Part shown: piece after piece, positions 24,381 through 34,752 of the stretch
Numbering within the stretch: position 1 is the first letter of the stretch
Layout: each line of letters begins with the position of its first letter
Origin: Cyclina sinensis
Taxonomy: Eukaryota > Mollusca > Bivalvia > Venerida > Veneridae
Direction: 5' to 3'
Length of the DNA stretch: 64,000 bases
Assembly (NCBI GenBank): GCA_012932295.1
Contig: JAAONU010000016.1
Coordinates: forward strand, 17,203,530 to 17,267,529
Notes under the pieces: generated by a model
Database searches by the model: none
What the model was told of the DNA's origin: nothing
Seen by the model: only the letters and a program-made list of their open reading frames with translations
Translations under genes and position numbers: made by a program

Positions 24381-26375
24381 GCCTAGAGCTTAGAGATATT
24401 TATGGTGAAGCATTTCCTATTTTCTTTCATCTGACACTAGCCAGCCTTTTTAACCTGAAATGTGTAATGAGAAAGTTTTTTACACAAGACATTTTCTAAA
24501 CAGTTTCAGTATGTCTGTTTGTAGCAGTTGTTTTTAGGCTTCAAAGACAACCCAATCATAATTAAAGTTTGAGTAATTTAAAATATGGTTATCTGTAAAG
24601 CCTTCAAATGCTATTAAAATGGCAATTGTCAGAGTTAGAGTCTCTCTGAAAAGTGGAGTAGGAGGCATATTATTTTTGTACTTTCTGTGTGTATATATTA
24701 TGTTTGTCTGTATTTGTCACAAATTTGGCTGTGCTTCTTCTCAGTATCTGCTAGTTGAATATCAGTGGAACTTGCTATGGTTTATAAGTACCTAGTTGAG
24801 CATATTGTCTGTATTTTCTAGTTCAGTGATTTTCAACTACTTGATTTGTTCAAGTTTGAACACATGTGGGCATATCTCCATAACCTCCTGACCAATTTTG
24901 TCAAAACTTCACAGAAATGACTGTTAGCAAGTTTAGTTATGTGTATTAATGATGTCTTCCAGTTGGCTGATTTTTAGAGGAGTTGTAGCCCAAATTTGAA
25001 TATATTCAGGCATATCTCTTTAACCACCTGATCAGATTTTGAGGAAACTTTACAGGAATGATTATAAGCAAGATTAGTTATGCATATTTTTGACATGTTG
25101 CGGTTGGATGATTTTAGCAAAGTTATTGCCCTTGATTTCTCCAAATTTGAATACAGTTTGGCATATCTGCATAACTTCTGGTAAGATTTTGACGAAATTT
25201 CACAGCAGTGATCATTAGCAAGTGATGTTACACATATTATTAGCTTATACTAGTCAGATGATTTTCAGCAGAGTTGCTGCCATCGATTTGTCCAAATGTT
25301 AATGCAGTTGAGCATGTCTCTATCACTGTTGGTTGCATTTTGAAGAACCTTCAGAGCAATGATTATGACCAAGTGTACTTATGCATATTACCAGCATATT
25401 CCTGTCAGATGATTTTTATACTCTTCATGGTAAATGATATGGGGTGGGGGGCGTGGGTGAGGGAAGACATAAGTATTTCTGGGAAAAGGTCTTTGAATTT
25501 TTTCCAAATTGTGTTTTTTCAAGTCATGTTTGGAGTGATCATGAAAACCCTTTCCATTTGAGTCTTTCTTGACTGAATTGTGTAGGTTCACATGTATATG
25601 TAAAGAAAAATTAGATTGACAATTAAGATTGATGTCCAAAAAATATTGAGGTTAAACAAAATATTATAGAATGCCCTTTCAATGCACATGTGTATCTCTT
25701 GGCAAATTGAAAGCTACAACTTCTTGTGTCACAAACTACATGTATGCATGAATTTTTGTCTTGATTTATTGCAGTAATATTGATTGTCCTTTTGAAAGTT
25801 AAACTGTATTTCTATCCATTAATCTGTAAGCAAAAAAAAGAACAAACCAAATGAAAGAAAAGAATATCAACTGAACAAGGAAAGAAACAAAAAGAAATAC
25901 TAGTAAAAGAACAAATACACAAATTTCATATGCAGTTATTGTTAAATGTTATATTTCTTCTAGCTAACAACTAAATACTGAATACTTTTCTGCCTTGAAG
26001 ACTTTCTTGGTTTTAAAATGAGGGCAGATAAACAATGACCAAATTCAGATTTGATTCTTGTTCATGAACATTCACCTGCTATTCAAGGACAGTCTTTCTA
26101 TGCTTTTAAGAGATTTATTGATATAAAATGATTGCATTGTTTTATTTTAAGCTGTTTTAATCATTAAGGCTGATGTGAGAGTCACAGCAGAGTAGGCTAA
26201 AAAAAATCAGGTGTTGAATTTTAACCAGTAAATTCCTTAAAAAATATAGGATGAAGTGCCTTACATGATACATGTTCCAACATTGTGGCAGTCTATTTAA
26301 CATACTTTAGCAGTAGTGCCCATTAGTCTTAAAACCTTAAAAATTATTAATTGATGTATTATTTTCATTTTTCAG
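24381..26375. other. Intron with one diverged tandem array
   Basis: 24640-25430 contains about five diverged units of roughly 125 bp (cue: TTTGAATA, GGCATATCTC, ATGATTATAAGCAAG). The rest is AT-rich with no feature seen up to the acceptor TTTTCATTTTTCAG. Confidence 0.5.
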
Positions 26376-27095
26376 CTATTTTTGCGGTACCAAAAGATCT
26401 TTGTGTTTGTATGTATGTGAAAGCAACCCTGAAATACAGCCGTGACAGAACTCGATCTCCTCTCAGTGAAATACATTTTGTTGATAAAGACCCAAGAATC
26501 ATTGCTATGATACAAGAAGAATTTAACTGTGTACTGAAGAAAGGAGAGGACTCTCCATACGTAAAGAAATCAAAAAGACAGGGTAGATGGAGTGAAAGCC
26601 AGAAAAGTGGTCAGGAAGATTTGCTGTCAGAAAACAAAAGTCTGATAATATCACTAGATTATGCACTTCTTGATGGCATGAAAAATGTCTTTTATTTCTG
26701 TGGAAACAAAGAAAAAAAGCTCCTTATATATAAGGGTGATCTGCTTAGTGTAAGGAATGCTGCAGTTGTCGCAACAATCGGTGACAAACATAATAAAGGT
26801 AAAGGAAGGATTGCCCAAACTATTGCCAGTAGAATACCTTATTATCAGAAGGATGCATACAGAAAAGAGCTTGAGAAAAAGGTTCATCCATCGTGCTCTC
26901 CTGGAACATTGATAATGACTGAGGGCTATGGTTCTGGCTTTGATAAGATTTTTCATGTTGTTTTTCCTCCAAATGTCAGATTAAAGGAAACAACTTATCG
27001 ACGTAAAGACTTGCATAAAGCTTTTTGTAATATATTTACTAAAGCACTTTCTGAAAGAGACATAGGAACTATTTCAACAACTTTGATTGGGATAG
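26376..27095 (+). CDS. Exon: end of macro domain 1 and degenerate macro domain 2
   Basis: Acceptor TTTTTCAG and donor ATAG|GTATGT bound 720 bases, phase 1 at both ends. The start AIFAVPKDLCVCMYVKATLK closes macro 1, but the usual loop glycines (GIFGFP type) are alanines. A charged linker follows, then from about residue 98 a second macro fold: LLIYKGDLLSVRNAAVVATI, GKGRIAQTIA, LIMTEGYGSGFDKIFHVVFP and STTLIGIG. Macro 2 keeps the strand pattern and GD motif but has lost NAAN and GGGVA, as in macro domains that no longer bind or hydrolyse ADP-ribose. It breaks off before its last helix, so an exon may be missing downstream. Confidence 0.85.
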
Positions 27096-27164
27096 GTATG
27101 TCTGCTTTCATTACTTTCTACAAATTTGTTTGGGAATAATGTAAAATGAGACCCCCATCCTAGC

Positions 27165-27447
27165 ACTTCTTGTGACTGATGGGGGCCATTATTGGAATAA
27201 GGCCAGGGACTGAAAATATCGTATTACTCCCATTGACCACAGTAGAAAAACTTGTTATAAACCTGAATGATACCTGAAATATCTCATAAATTTTAAGGAG
27301 AAATTATACTGGCTGTTCAAAAATGTAATGCCCAGGTAGGGGATAATAGAATGTCCTCAAAGCATAAAACAGAAGTAGGGAGGGTAGATAATAAATTTTC
27401 AGCCTCTGGTCTTGTTCCAATAATGGTCCCCTTCCATCACAAGTGAC
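27165..27447. mobile_element. Foldback/MITE-like element
   Basis: The arm at about 27165-27226 (CTTGTGACTGATGGGGGCCA, then TTATTGGAATAAGGCCAGGG) is an imperfect inverted repeat of about 27385-27447. The loop of about 160 bases shows nothing. Confidence 0.7.
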
Positions 27448-28549
27448 AAACATACCAAACTTTGTTTATGGGGGTATGTAGGAGTCATCTTATGGTTAGT
27501 CAGTTTGCCATTGGTTGGTTGGTCTGTTGCAGAAATTTTGTGATGCAGACTTCTTCTGTATTTCAAGGACTATCAATTTAAAACCAGTAAGTTGAAATAC
27601 ACATGTCATGTTTTTCATGCACACCAATGAATGCTCTGCAGTTTAACAGCTGGCGTAGCAAACTTTGTGATGTGAACTACATCTTTTCTAGGACTTGGTG
27701 TGCATGTTTTCCTATTAAGTGCAAATATGAGTGATGCATTTTTGTGCATACCAATGCCTGCTCTGCTGTTTTATAGCTTTCGTAGCATAATCTTGTGATG
27801 CAAACTACTACATCTCTAGATAATCTAGGGTTATTGATTTGAAACTTGGTGTGCTAGATCACCAATAAGATATCAATTGTTATTTCTTAAAGGCCATAAT
27901 TATGTTTATTTATTTTATGCCTACCAATGAAATATAGGGAAATATCAGTGAGATAAAAGTGATAATCCACTGTTTTGAATCAGTGAAATTAACCATTTTG
28001 ATAAACCACTGTTTGTGCCGGAACTTCTTTTTTATTACATAAATACAAAAGAATCCGCTGTATTTCAGACAGTGACAGCGAGTGAAATTTATTTACCTTG
28101 TTAAATCCAGTTATAATATTGAATTTCTGAGCCTAACTAGTTGTGAACAATGATGAAATTCGCAATAAATTATTTAAAATGTCTGATTTGTTTACATAAC
28201 TCACATGGACAATATCCAGTATGGCCGACTTTCAATTCAATTGATTGAATATTACTCGGTATTAATCTGCTTTTATAATTAAAGTATCTATGGCTAAAAT
28301 TCAATAAATATTGATAAACTGTGTAGAAAAAAATAAATGTTATTTGATGAAAGTGTATTCAGTTTATTTCAGCAGAAGTAAAGTTATCATATGTATTGGA
28401 GATTGTCTGCACTTTTTTTGTGTGCGGAGTAACGGTTTGACCAAAGTACGCATTAACTGATTTGGGGCTCACCATGGGGAATTTATTGAAGGCCCTGAGT
28501 AAAAATGTCATAAAATACCCATTTTTGACATGTTGGCATAAAATAAAAA
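27448..28549. other. Intron, weak tandem repeat then no feature
   Basis: 27465-27900 has three diverged units of about 130 bp (cue: TTTGTGATG or CTTGTGATG CAAACTAC). The remainder is AT-rich and without recognisable features. The frame at 28462-28644 runs into the hairpin element and has no splice support. Confidence 0.45.
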
Positions 28550-28712
28550 GAAAATTTGTTTGTTTTTTAGTGGAAGATGGGAATTTATTTCATCGAGTGA
28601 ACACCATATGTTTATATTTTCACGAGTGGCGCAGCCACTCGTGAAAATATCACATATGGTGTTCACTCGATGAAATAAATTCTCATCTTTCACAAAAACA
28701 AACAAATATCCT
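28550..28712. mobile_element. Near-perfect hairpin MITE
   Basis: Two arms of about 78 bases fold around GTGGCGCAGCCAC at 28626-28638 (arm cue: TCATCGAGTGAACACCATAT). Mismatches are few, and the arms extend to TTTGTTTG on the left and CAAACAAA on the right. The complementary frames at 28462-28644 and 28508-28780 are produced by the hairpin. Confidence 0.8.
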
Positions 28713-28724
28713 CTATGTAACCTA

Positions 28725-28935
28725 TATGGTACACTGTCAGATTCTAATGCAGTCTGATTTAAATGAATTGGAGTGCTCAAATCTTAATGCTTTTGTTGGC
28801 CTTACTGGTAATTGAATAAAGAGGACACTCATATTAACAGTCAAAAAGATGCTTATTTATTCAGTTTCAATTTAGATGATTCATAAAGAAGAGTTGGATA
28901 TGTGCTGTGATGAGTACTTGCAATTTTATTTTCAT
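28725..28935 (+). pseudogene. Degenerate duplicate of exon 32829-33070 and its upstream intron
   Basis: The stretch GAATTGGAGTGCTCAAATCT, then AAAAAGATGCTTATTTATTC, then TAGATGATTCATAAAGAAG, then ATGTGCTGTGATGAG parallels 32735-32875 (AATTAGAGTCTTAAAACC, AAAAGATGCTTAGTTAATTA, CAGATGATTCAAAACAAG, ATGGGCTGTGATGTA). Read in the exon frame it hits TAA at the fourth codon (28882-28884), so it cannot serve as the exon. Similarity fades after about 28925. Confidence 0.65.
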
Positions 28936-28953
28936 TTCCTTATTTTGCTTTCT

Positions 28954-30862
28954 AGCTCACCTGAGCACAAAGTGCTGAGGGTGAGCTTTTCTGATCAGTC
29001 TTTGTCCGTCCGTCCGTCAGTCCGTCCGTCCGTTCGTCCTCAACTTTTCATTCAAATGACATCTCCTCTGAAACCAAACGGCCAAATTAAATGAAACTTG
29101 CCTGGGATATTCTTTGCATCAAGCTCTACCAAAATTGTTCAAATGGTTCTGGTCCATTGCATTTCTGGTTCACTGGAGCTAAAATAAGATTTTAAAAGTT
29201 GGATCTTTAAAAATCTTCTTCTCCGAAACCTCAAGGCCTAGAGCTTAGATATATGAAGCATCATCTAGTGGACCTCTACCATGTTGGTTCAAATTATGAC
29301 CGTGGGGTCAAAACTGATCCCACCCCAGGGGTCAGTTGATTTTACATAGATTTATATAGGGAAAACTTAAAAATCTTCTTGTCAGAAACCACAAGGCCTA
29401 CAGTTTAGATATTTGGTGTGCAGCATTGTCCAGTGGACCTTTACCAAGTTTGTTCAAATCATGGCTCCTTGGTCAAAAATGGCCATACCCCAGGGGTCAA
29501 TTGTTTTACATAGAGTTATATAGGAAAAACTTTAAAAATCTTCTTGTCAGAAACCGCAAGGCCTAGAGTTTAGATATTTTGTATGTAGCATTGTCCAGTG
29601 GACCTTTACCAAGTTTGTTCAAATCATGGCCGCTGGGCAAAAAATGTCCGGCCCCAGGGGTCACATGTTTTATACAGAGTTATATAGGAAAAGTTTTTAA
29701 AATCTTCTTGTCAGAAACCAGAAGGCCTAGAGTTTAGATATTTAGTTTGCAGTATTGTCTAGTGGACCTCTACCAAATTTGTTCAAATCATGACCCTGGG
29801 GTCAAAACTGGCCCCACCCAGGGGGGTATTTGATATTACACAAGGATTTATATAAGGAAAACTTTAAAAATCTGCTGCTCTGAAACACCAATCACTATAC
29901 CTTCAATTGTTTGTTATTATGTCTCCCCCAGACCCCGCTCTTTTGATGGAGACATATTGTTTTTGCCTTGTCCATGGGTGTCTGTTTGTCTGTCTGTCTT
30001 TCACACTTTGTTTCCTTTCAATAACCTGGGTACCAGTTGACCCAGAGCCTTCAAACTTCACAGGGTTATTGCCCTTATTGAGTACAAAAAATCCCTTTAG
30101 TGTTTTGGGTCAGTAGGTCAAAGGTCAGAGGGACCTCTCAAGTGAAAACTGTTTCCACTCAATAACCGGATTACCATTTCACCCAGAGTCTCCAAACTTC
30201 ATAGGATGATTGCTATTACATGTACTAAATAGAAGAACCATATTTGTTTTTGGGGCTAGTATTTCAAAGGTCAGGGTCACAGGGACCTGTTGAGTGAAAA
30301 CTATTTCTCCAGAGTAACTGTAGTACCATTACACCCAGAGCCTTCAAACTTAATAGGATAATTGTATTAGAAGAACCCAATTGTTTTTAGGGTCCATAGG
30401 TCAAAGGTTAAGTTCACAGGGACCTGTAGAGTGAAAGATATTTCTGCTCAGTAACTGGAGTACCATTTTACCCAGAGCCTTCAAACTTCACAGGATGATT
30501 TTCTTTACTCAGTAAAAGAACCCAATCATTTTTGGGGTCAGTAGGTCAAAAGTCAAGGTCACAGGGACCTGTAGAGTGAAAACTATTTCTTCTCAGTAAC
30601 TGGAGTATCATTACACCCAGAACCTTCAAACTTTATGGGGTAATTATATTAGAAGAACCCTATTGTTTTTGGGGTCTGTAGGTCAAAAGTCAAAGTCACT
30701 GGGACCTGTAAAGTAAAACTATTTCTGCTAAAATATGAGTACCATTACACCAAGAGTCTTCTAACTTATTGCAAACTTGCACCCATAAAAACCAATAACG
30801 ATATTTGTAACATGAGCAATGAGACTCAGGTGAGCGATTTAGGGCCATCATGGCCCTCTTGT
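28954..30862 (+). mobile_element. Helentron-like element in intron
   Basis: It begins AGCTCACCTGAGCAC with hairpin partner GTGCTGAGGGTGAGCT and a GTCCGTCC block. Four 165 bp units (29170-29830) switch to TTCAAACTTCATAGG-type units (29900-30780). It ends GACTCAGGTGAGCG, hairpin AGGGCCATCATGGCCCT and CTTGTT. The composite interior is the same as in 4259-6367. Confidence 0.65.
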
Positions 30863-32568
30863 TATTTGTTGTTTTTTTTGGATGGGTGGGTAGTTTGAAG
30901 TTGTTTCTGAAATAAAACAGATGAGGGTTGGTGCCGCACCTCAGTGGTCTTGTTTAAAAGTTATCCCTTTCTTAACTCTCTAGTACTTAAATAGACGAGC
31001 ATGTTGTCTCCACTGACAGCTTATGTTGTACACAGGTATAACATCATAAAATACACTTCGAGTTTGAATTTGGCCACAGACCACTAAGTTTATGGCCCCT
31101 TGCCATCTTCATTTTTGCACACACAAAAAAGACAGTTTCCGGATGATAATTCCTTAAGGAGGCAATAAATTGAAACAAGTGATGGTGCAGATAAAAGCAT
31201 AAAATACAGGTCCAGTTCAAATTTGGTTACAGACCACTAATTTTTCACAAAGTTGTTTTCAATTTCAAAAAAAACAACAACATGGTTTATGGATCATGAT
31301 GATAAATTTCGGATTTCAATAATTGTGGTATAGATGGAACATTATGATATACCAGTCAAGTTCAACTTTGTCTACAAATGATATCAAGAAATAGTTTAAC
31401 AGTGTTACAACCCATACACTGGAGGAAATGATTTCATAATTTCTAATGTGAGTATGAATCTTGTTCAAACTTCTTCAGTCACTTTAGACTTACACATTGC
31501 ATTTTGGATTACATGGCACCATTCAAGTTGAGTACAGTAATGAATGAACTTTCACACATTACCTTAAATATTTGTATAGTACTGCAATAGTTACATTACC
31601 TTACCTATTTTTTTTCTCATCCAAATCTTACAGCTTAATCATTTCTCCATATTAATTGCCATTTCTGTGTGCAGCAGTAAAATACCATTTGCATCCATCA
31701 TTCATTATTCTGTAATGTCATCCTTCTTTTATGAACACTTATTTTAGTGTGCTGCACTAATTTATCATTTGCATTCAATGTCCTGTAAATTCATCCTCAT
31801 TTCCATTTCATGTCATCTGATTTTCCATTCAGCATTGAGTGCATGATTACTAAAGCCACAATAATTTTCAGGTGACCATTTATACAGTATTTACTATATT
31901 TATAATCTTTTTTTGAGCATGTATTGGCAGATTTGAACTAAAGCTTTGAAATTTTACATAGTTGATAATTCCTAAACTAGTTTAATATCAATATTTCTGT
32001 CATTGCCTTGAACAAGTGCAGTAAAACCATACTGGATGCTTAAAATTTCTGTTTTGTTCTTGCAAACTTGTCACTAGACTAAACCGAGTCACATAACCAT
32101 ATTATTATTATTAAATCCATTCTCCAATTAAAACTAGGTTCCTGAACAAACTTATAGGCTGAAATCAGTTTTCTTCATCTTGAAATTAAACAATTTTAAT
32201 ACAAACTTTATGTGGCCTTTGTTTTCTGTGACAAGGCAGTATTTTGGAGATACTAATCAACTCTTGTTGAAAAGAAGTAAGCATTAAAGGTGGGCATTCC
32301 AAATACTTATATTACTCTTATTTAGTATCAAGGTGGCAGGTGGGGGTATGAATCACCTTTAGTGATAGCTCGAGGTTCAGTGCTCTTCATGCTCATATTT
32401 TGTCCAAATTTAATAATGTATGATAGCATTGCCATGTAACTTACATATATAAACCATAAAAAAGATGATGCTAATATTTGCCAACTCAAAGCCCATGTTG
32501 CGGTGCATCCATGTCATGTGGACAGATGTCTAGTTTCAGCTGATTTATATTTCATTTGAAATTTACAG
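30863..32568. other. Intron, no clear feature
   Basis: Mostly unique AT-rich sequence. A weak repeat (GGCCACAGACCACTAA and GGTTACAGACCACTAA) occurs at about 31070 and 31224. No splice-bounded exon with a fitting phase was found in this part. Confidence 0.45.
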
Positions 32569-32666
32569 CATTTGTCCGATTCAAACTTACTGATCAATTA
32601 ATAGCTGATTTGAGAGATGCAAAGTGTGTTGCAGAAATTATTCACTTTTTCAATTATCAGTTGTAA
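32569..32666 (+). other. Possible cryptic or alternative 3' exon
   Basis: After acceptor TTGAAATTTACAG, the phase that fits exon 26376-27095 reads A-F-V-R-F-K-L-T-D-Q-L-I-A-D-L-R-D-A-K and on for 33 codons to TAA at 32664. It has the helical pattern expected of the missing last part of macro 2. There is no donor whose phase joins exon 32829 without a stop, so it could only be an alternative end, or chance. Confidence 0.25.
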
Positions 32667-32828
32667 TAATATCTTAAAGATCTTATGTTTAAGTATGTTA
32701 TATGATACAATTTCCAGTGCAGTATGTTTTAAATGAATTAGAGTCTTAAAACCTTAATACTTCTTTAACTGATTAAAGCGACACTGAACACATTCGAAAA
32801 GATGCTTAGTTAATTAATTTTATTTCAG

Positions 32829-33070
32829 ATGATTCAAAACAAGAAGAAGTGGACATGGGCTGTGATGTATTTTTGGAGGAATATGTCTCCATTGCAAAAG
32901 ATAAGTTACTGCAGAGAGTAAAGCCTTTTGATGTCCATTTAGTGTTACAAACAGAGAATAATGCAAGACGGGTGACTGCAAAATTCAAAGAGTTTGTTGA
33001 TAGACAGCGACAATATTTCCAAGCAATGTCAAGCATGGTCAATGAAGGACAGGATACTGGTTATCAAAAG
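32829..33070 (+). CDS. Charged linker exon before the RING
   Basis: Acceptor TTTTATTTCAG and donor AAAAG|GTTGTT. Phase 1 in and phase 0 out fit both neighbours. The 81 residues (EEVDMGCDVFLEEYVSIAKD, then FDVHLVLQTENNARRVTAKF, then KEFVDRQRQYFQAM) form a charged, probably helical segment with one strand-like patch, comparable in position to the D3 region before the RING of DTX3L. No motif is decisive. A decayed duplicate of its 5' part sits at 28873-28925. Confidence 0.65.
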
Positions 33071-33404
33071 GTTGTTACTTGAAAAAAACTCACTGTATTT
33101 TAACTGTCTTATATTTCTTTAATTTCTTTTCATAACAAACTTCTTATCAATTTCAATCTTACTTTGATGTCTGAATACTTTGTTTTTCCTCTCATAGGTT
33201 TATATCAGCAGAAAGCTTGAGCTAAAATAGAGATGTTTAAAATTGAAATAACAGAACTACCTACTAGGTTCAGAACAGCAAATGTGAATTTGATTTAGAG
33301 CTAAAATAATTAGACCAGACCAGTCTACTTAATTTTAGTGTTTTAACTTTTTTGTCAGTTTTCTTTTGGAAACATTCTATATTAGATATTATTAGAGCTA
33401 TTTT

Positions 33405-34157
33405 AGCGCACCTGAGCACGAAGTGTCACTTGAGCTAAAAACAGATTTTCTTCTTCTCTGAAACCTCAAGGCCTGGAGCTTAGATATTTGGTATGAATCT
33501 AGTGGACCCCTACCAAGTTTGTTCAAATTATGTCCCCATGGTCAAAACTGACCCCACCCCAGGTTTCAGTTGATTTTAAACATTAAAAATCTTCTTGTCA
33601 GAAACCACAAGGCCTAGAGTTAAGATATTTGGTATGCAACATTGTCTAGTGGACCTCTACCAAGTTTGTTAGAAAAATGTCCCTGGGGTCACTATTGGCC
33701 ACAAGTTTTAAATATAAGTATAGAAGAAAATCTTTAAAAATCTTCTTGTCTGAAACCACAAAGTCTAGAATTTTAAAATTTGGCATGAAGCAAGCTTTAT
33801 CAAGGTTTTTCAAATTATTAGATTAGGTTAAAGGTCATGGAGGCTGAAAAAAGATTTATCTACTGTACTTCATAGAGCCTTCATTTATAAACCAATATCT
33901 TTGATATTCAGTATATAGGTTCCTTGCATGGACCTCTACCCATGGGTAGGGTTTGAGGTCACTGGGTCAAGGTCACCATAGCTTATAATAGATATATCTA
34001 CTTTCTGTCATAGAGCCTTTATTTATTGACTGATATTTTACATATTTGGTTTGTAGGCACTTACATATTTTCAATTAAAAAATGAAATACTGCTTAACAG
34101 CAAACCTACAGCCAAAGTACTCAGGTGAGCGATCCAGGGCCATCATGCCCATCTTGT
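33405..34157 (+). mobile_element. Short Helentron-like element in intron
   Basis: It starts AGCGCACCTGAGCACG (hairpin partner GTGTCACTTGAGCT, decayed), lacks the microsatellite and keeps only two to three 165 bp units. It ends with the conserved tail GAAATACTGCTTAACAGC, TACTCAGGTGAGCG and a damaged hairpin (GGGCCATCATGCCCA) plus CTTGTT. Confidence 0.6.
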
Positions 34158-34330
34158 TTGGTAGACATATTAACTTGTGTTAACACTGGTGAGAAAACAT
34201 CTTATTTGAATAAGAAAAAGAAAGATCATTTCAGTGAAAAAAATAAAAGAAACTATCATTCTGATAAAGGTATAAGATGAAAGAAATCAGACGATAATTA
34301 GTCAGTATATTCCTTTCTTTATAATCATAG

Positions 34331-34511
34331 CCAAAGGCTTCTTCAAGTGATGAAATGGAAATGGATAATAACTGTGTTATATGTCTGGACACAATGACAA
34401 ATGCTGAAACACTGAAGTGCGGCCATAGATATTGTAAAGAATGTATTGAACAGCACTTCAAAGTCAAGAAGACCTGTCCATCTTGTGGAGCAGTATATGG
34501 TGTTATAACAG
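34331..34511 (+). CDS. C3HC4 RING finger exon, Deltex type
   Basis: The acceptor ATAATCATAG and donor ACAG|GTAAAA enclose 60 codons. Cysteines and histidine follow C-x2-C-x11-C-x-H-x2-C-x2-C-x10-C-x2-C, a complete RING-HC E3 ligase motif (CVICLD at 34373, KCGHRYCKEC, KTCPSCG). The sequence after the last zinc ligand, AVYGVITG, corresponds to the DTX3L/DTX join where a GNQP-type Deltex C-terminal domain follows, and the exon ends in phase 1 at that Gly. The family ubiquitinates targets, with the C-terminal domain handling ADP-ribose or NAD. No such domain was found in the remaining window, so the next exon may lie beyond 64 kb or be lost. Confidence 0.88.
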
Positions 34512-34752
34512 GTAAAATACACTTGCTGACATTGAATAGTTACCATACTAATTAAAATGGCCATAAATTTAATAGAAAAGTTTTCAACTTTGCAGTCATT
34601 TCTCGATGGCTCAAAGTTCTCGAGACTTCAAGAAATATTTCAAGGTTTAAATAATTTGAGCCATAAAATCAAATGTTATGGTAAATACTGGCTTGTTATT
34701 ATGAACTACATATCTTCTGAATTAGTTCCTTTATCTTATGTTGTTATTTTTA
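34512..34752. other. Start of a long intron or 3' flank
   Basis: Unique AT-rich sequence after the RING donor. No polyadenylation signal or Deltex-type coding sequence is visible before the next element. Confidence 0.5.

Noticed and set aside
28462..28780. Opposed frames of 60 and 90 codons
   Set aside because: Mostly generated by the hairpin element, whose two arms mirror each other on the two strands.
34231..34564. - strand frames over the RING exon
   Set aside because: Shadows of the + strand exon, which has the complete zinc-ligand pattern and splice sites.
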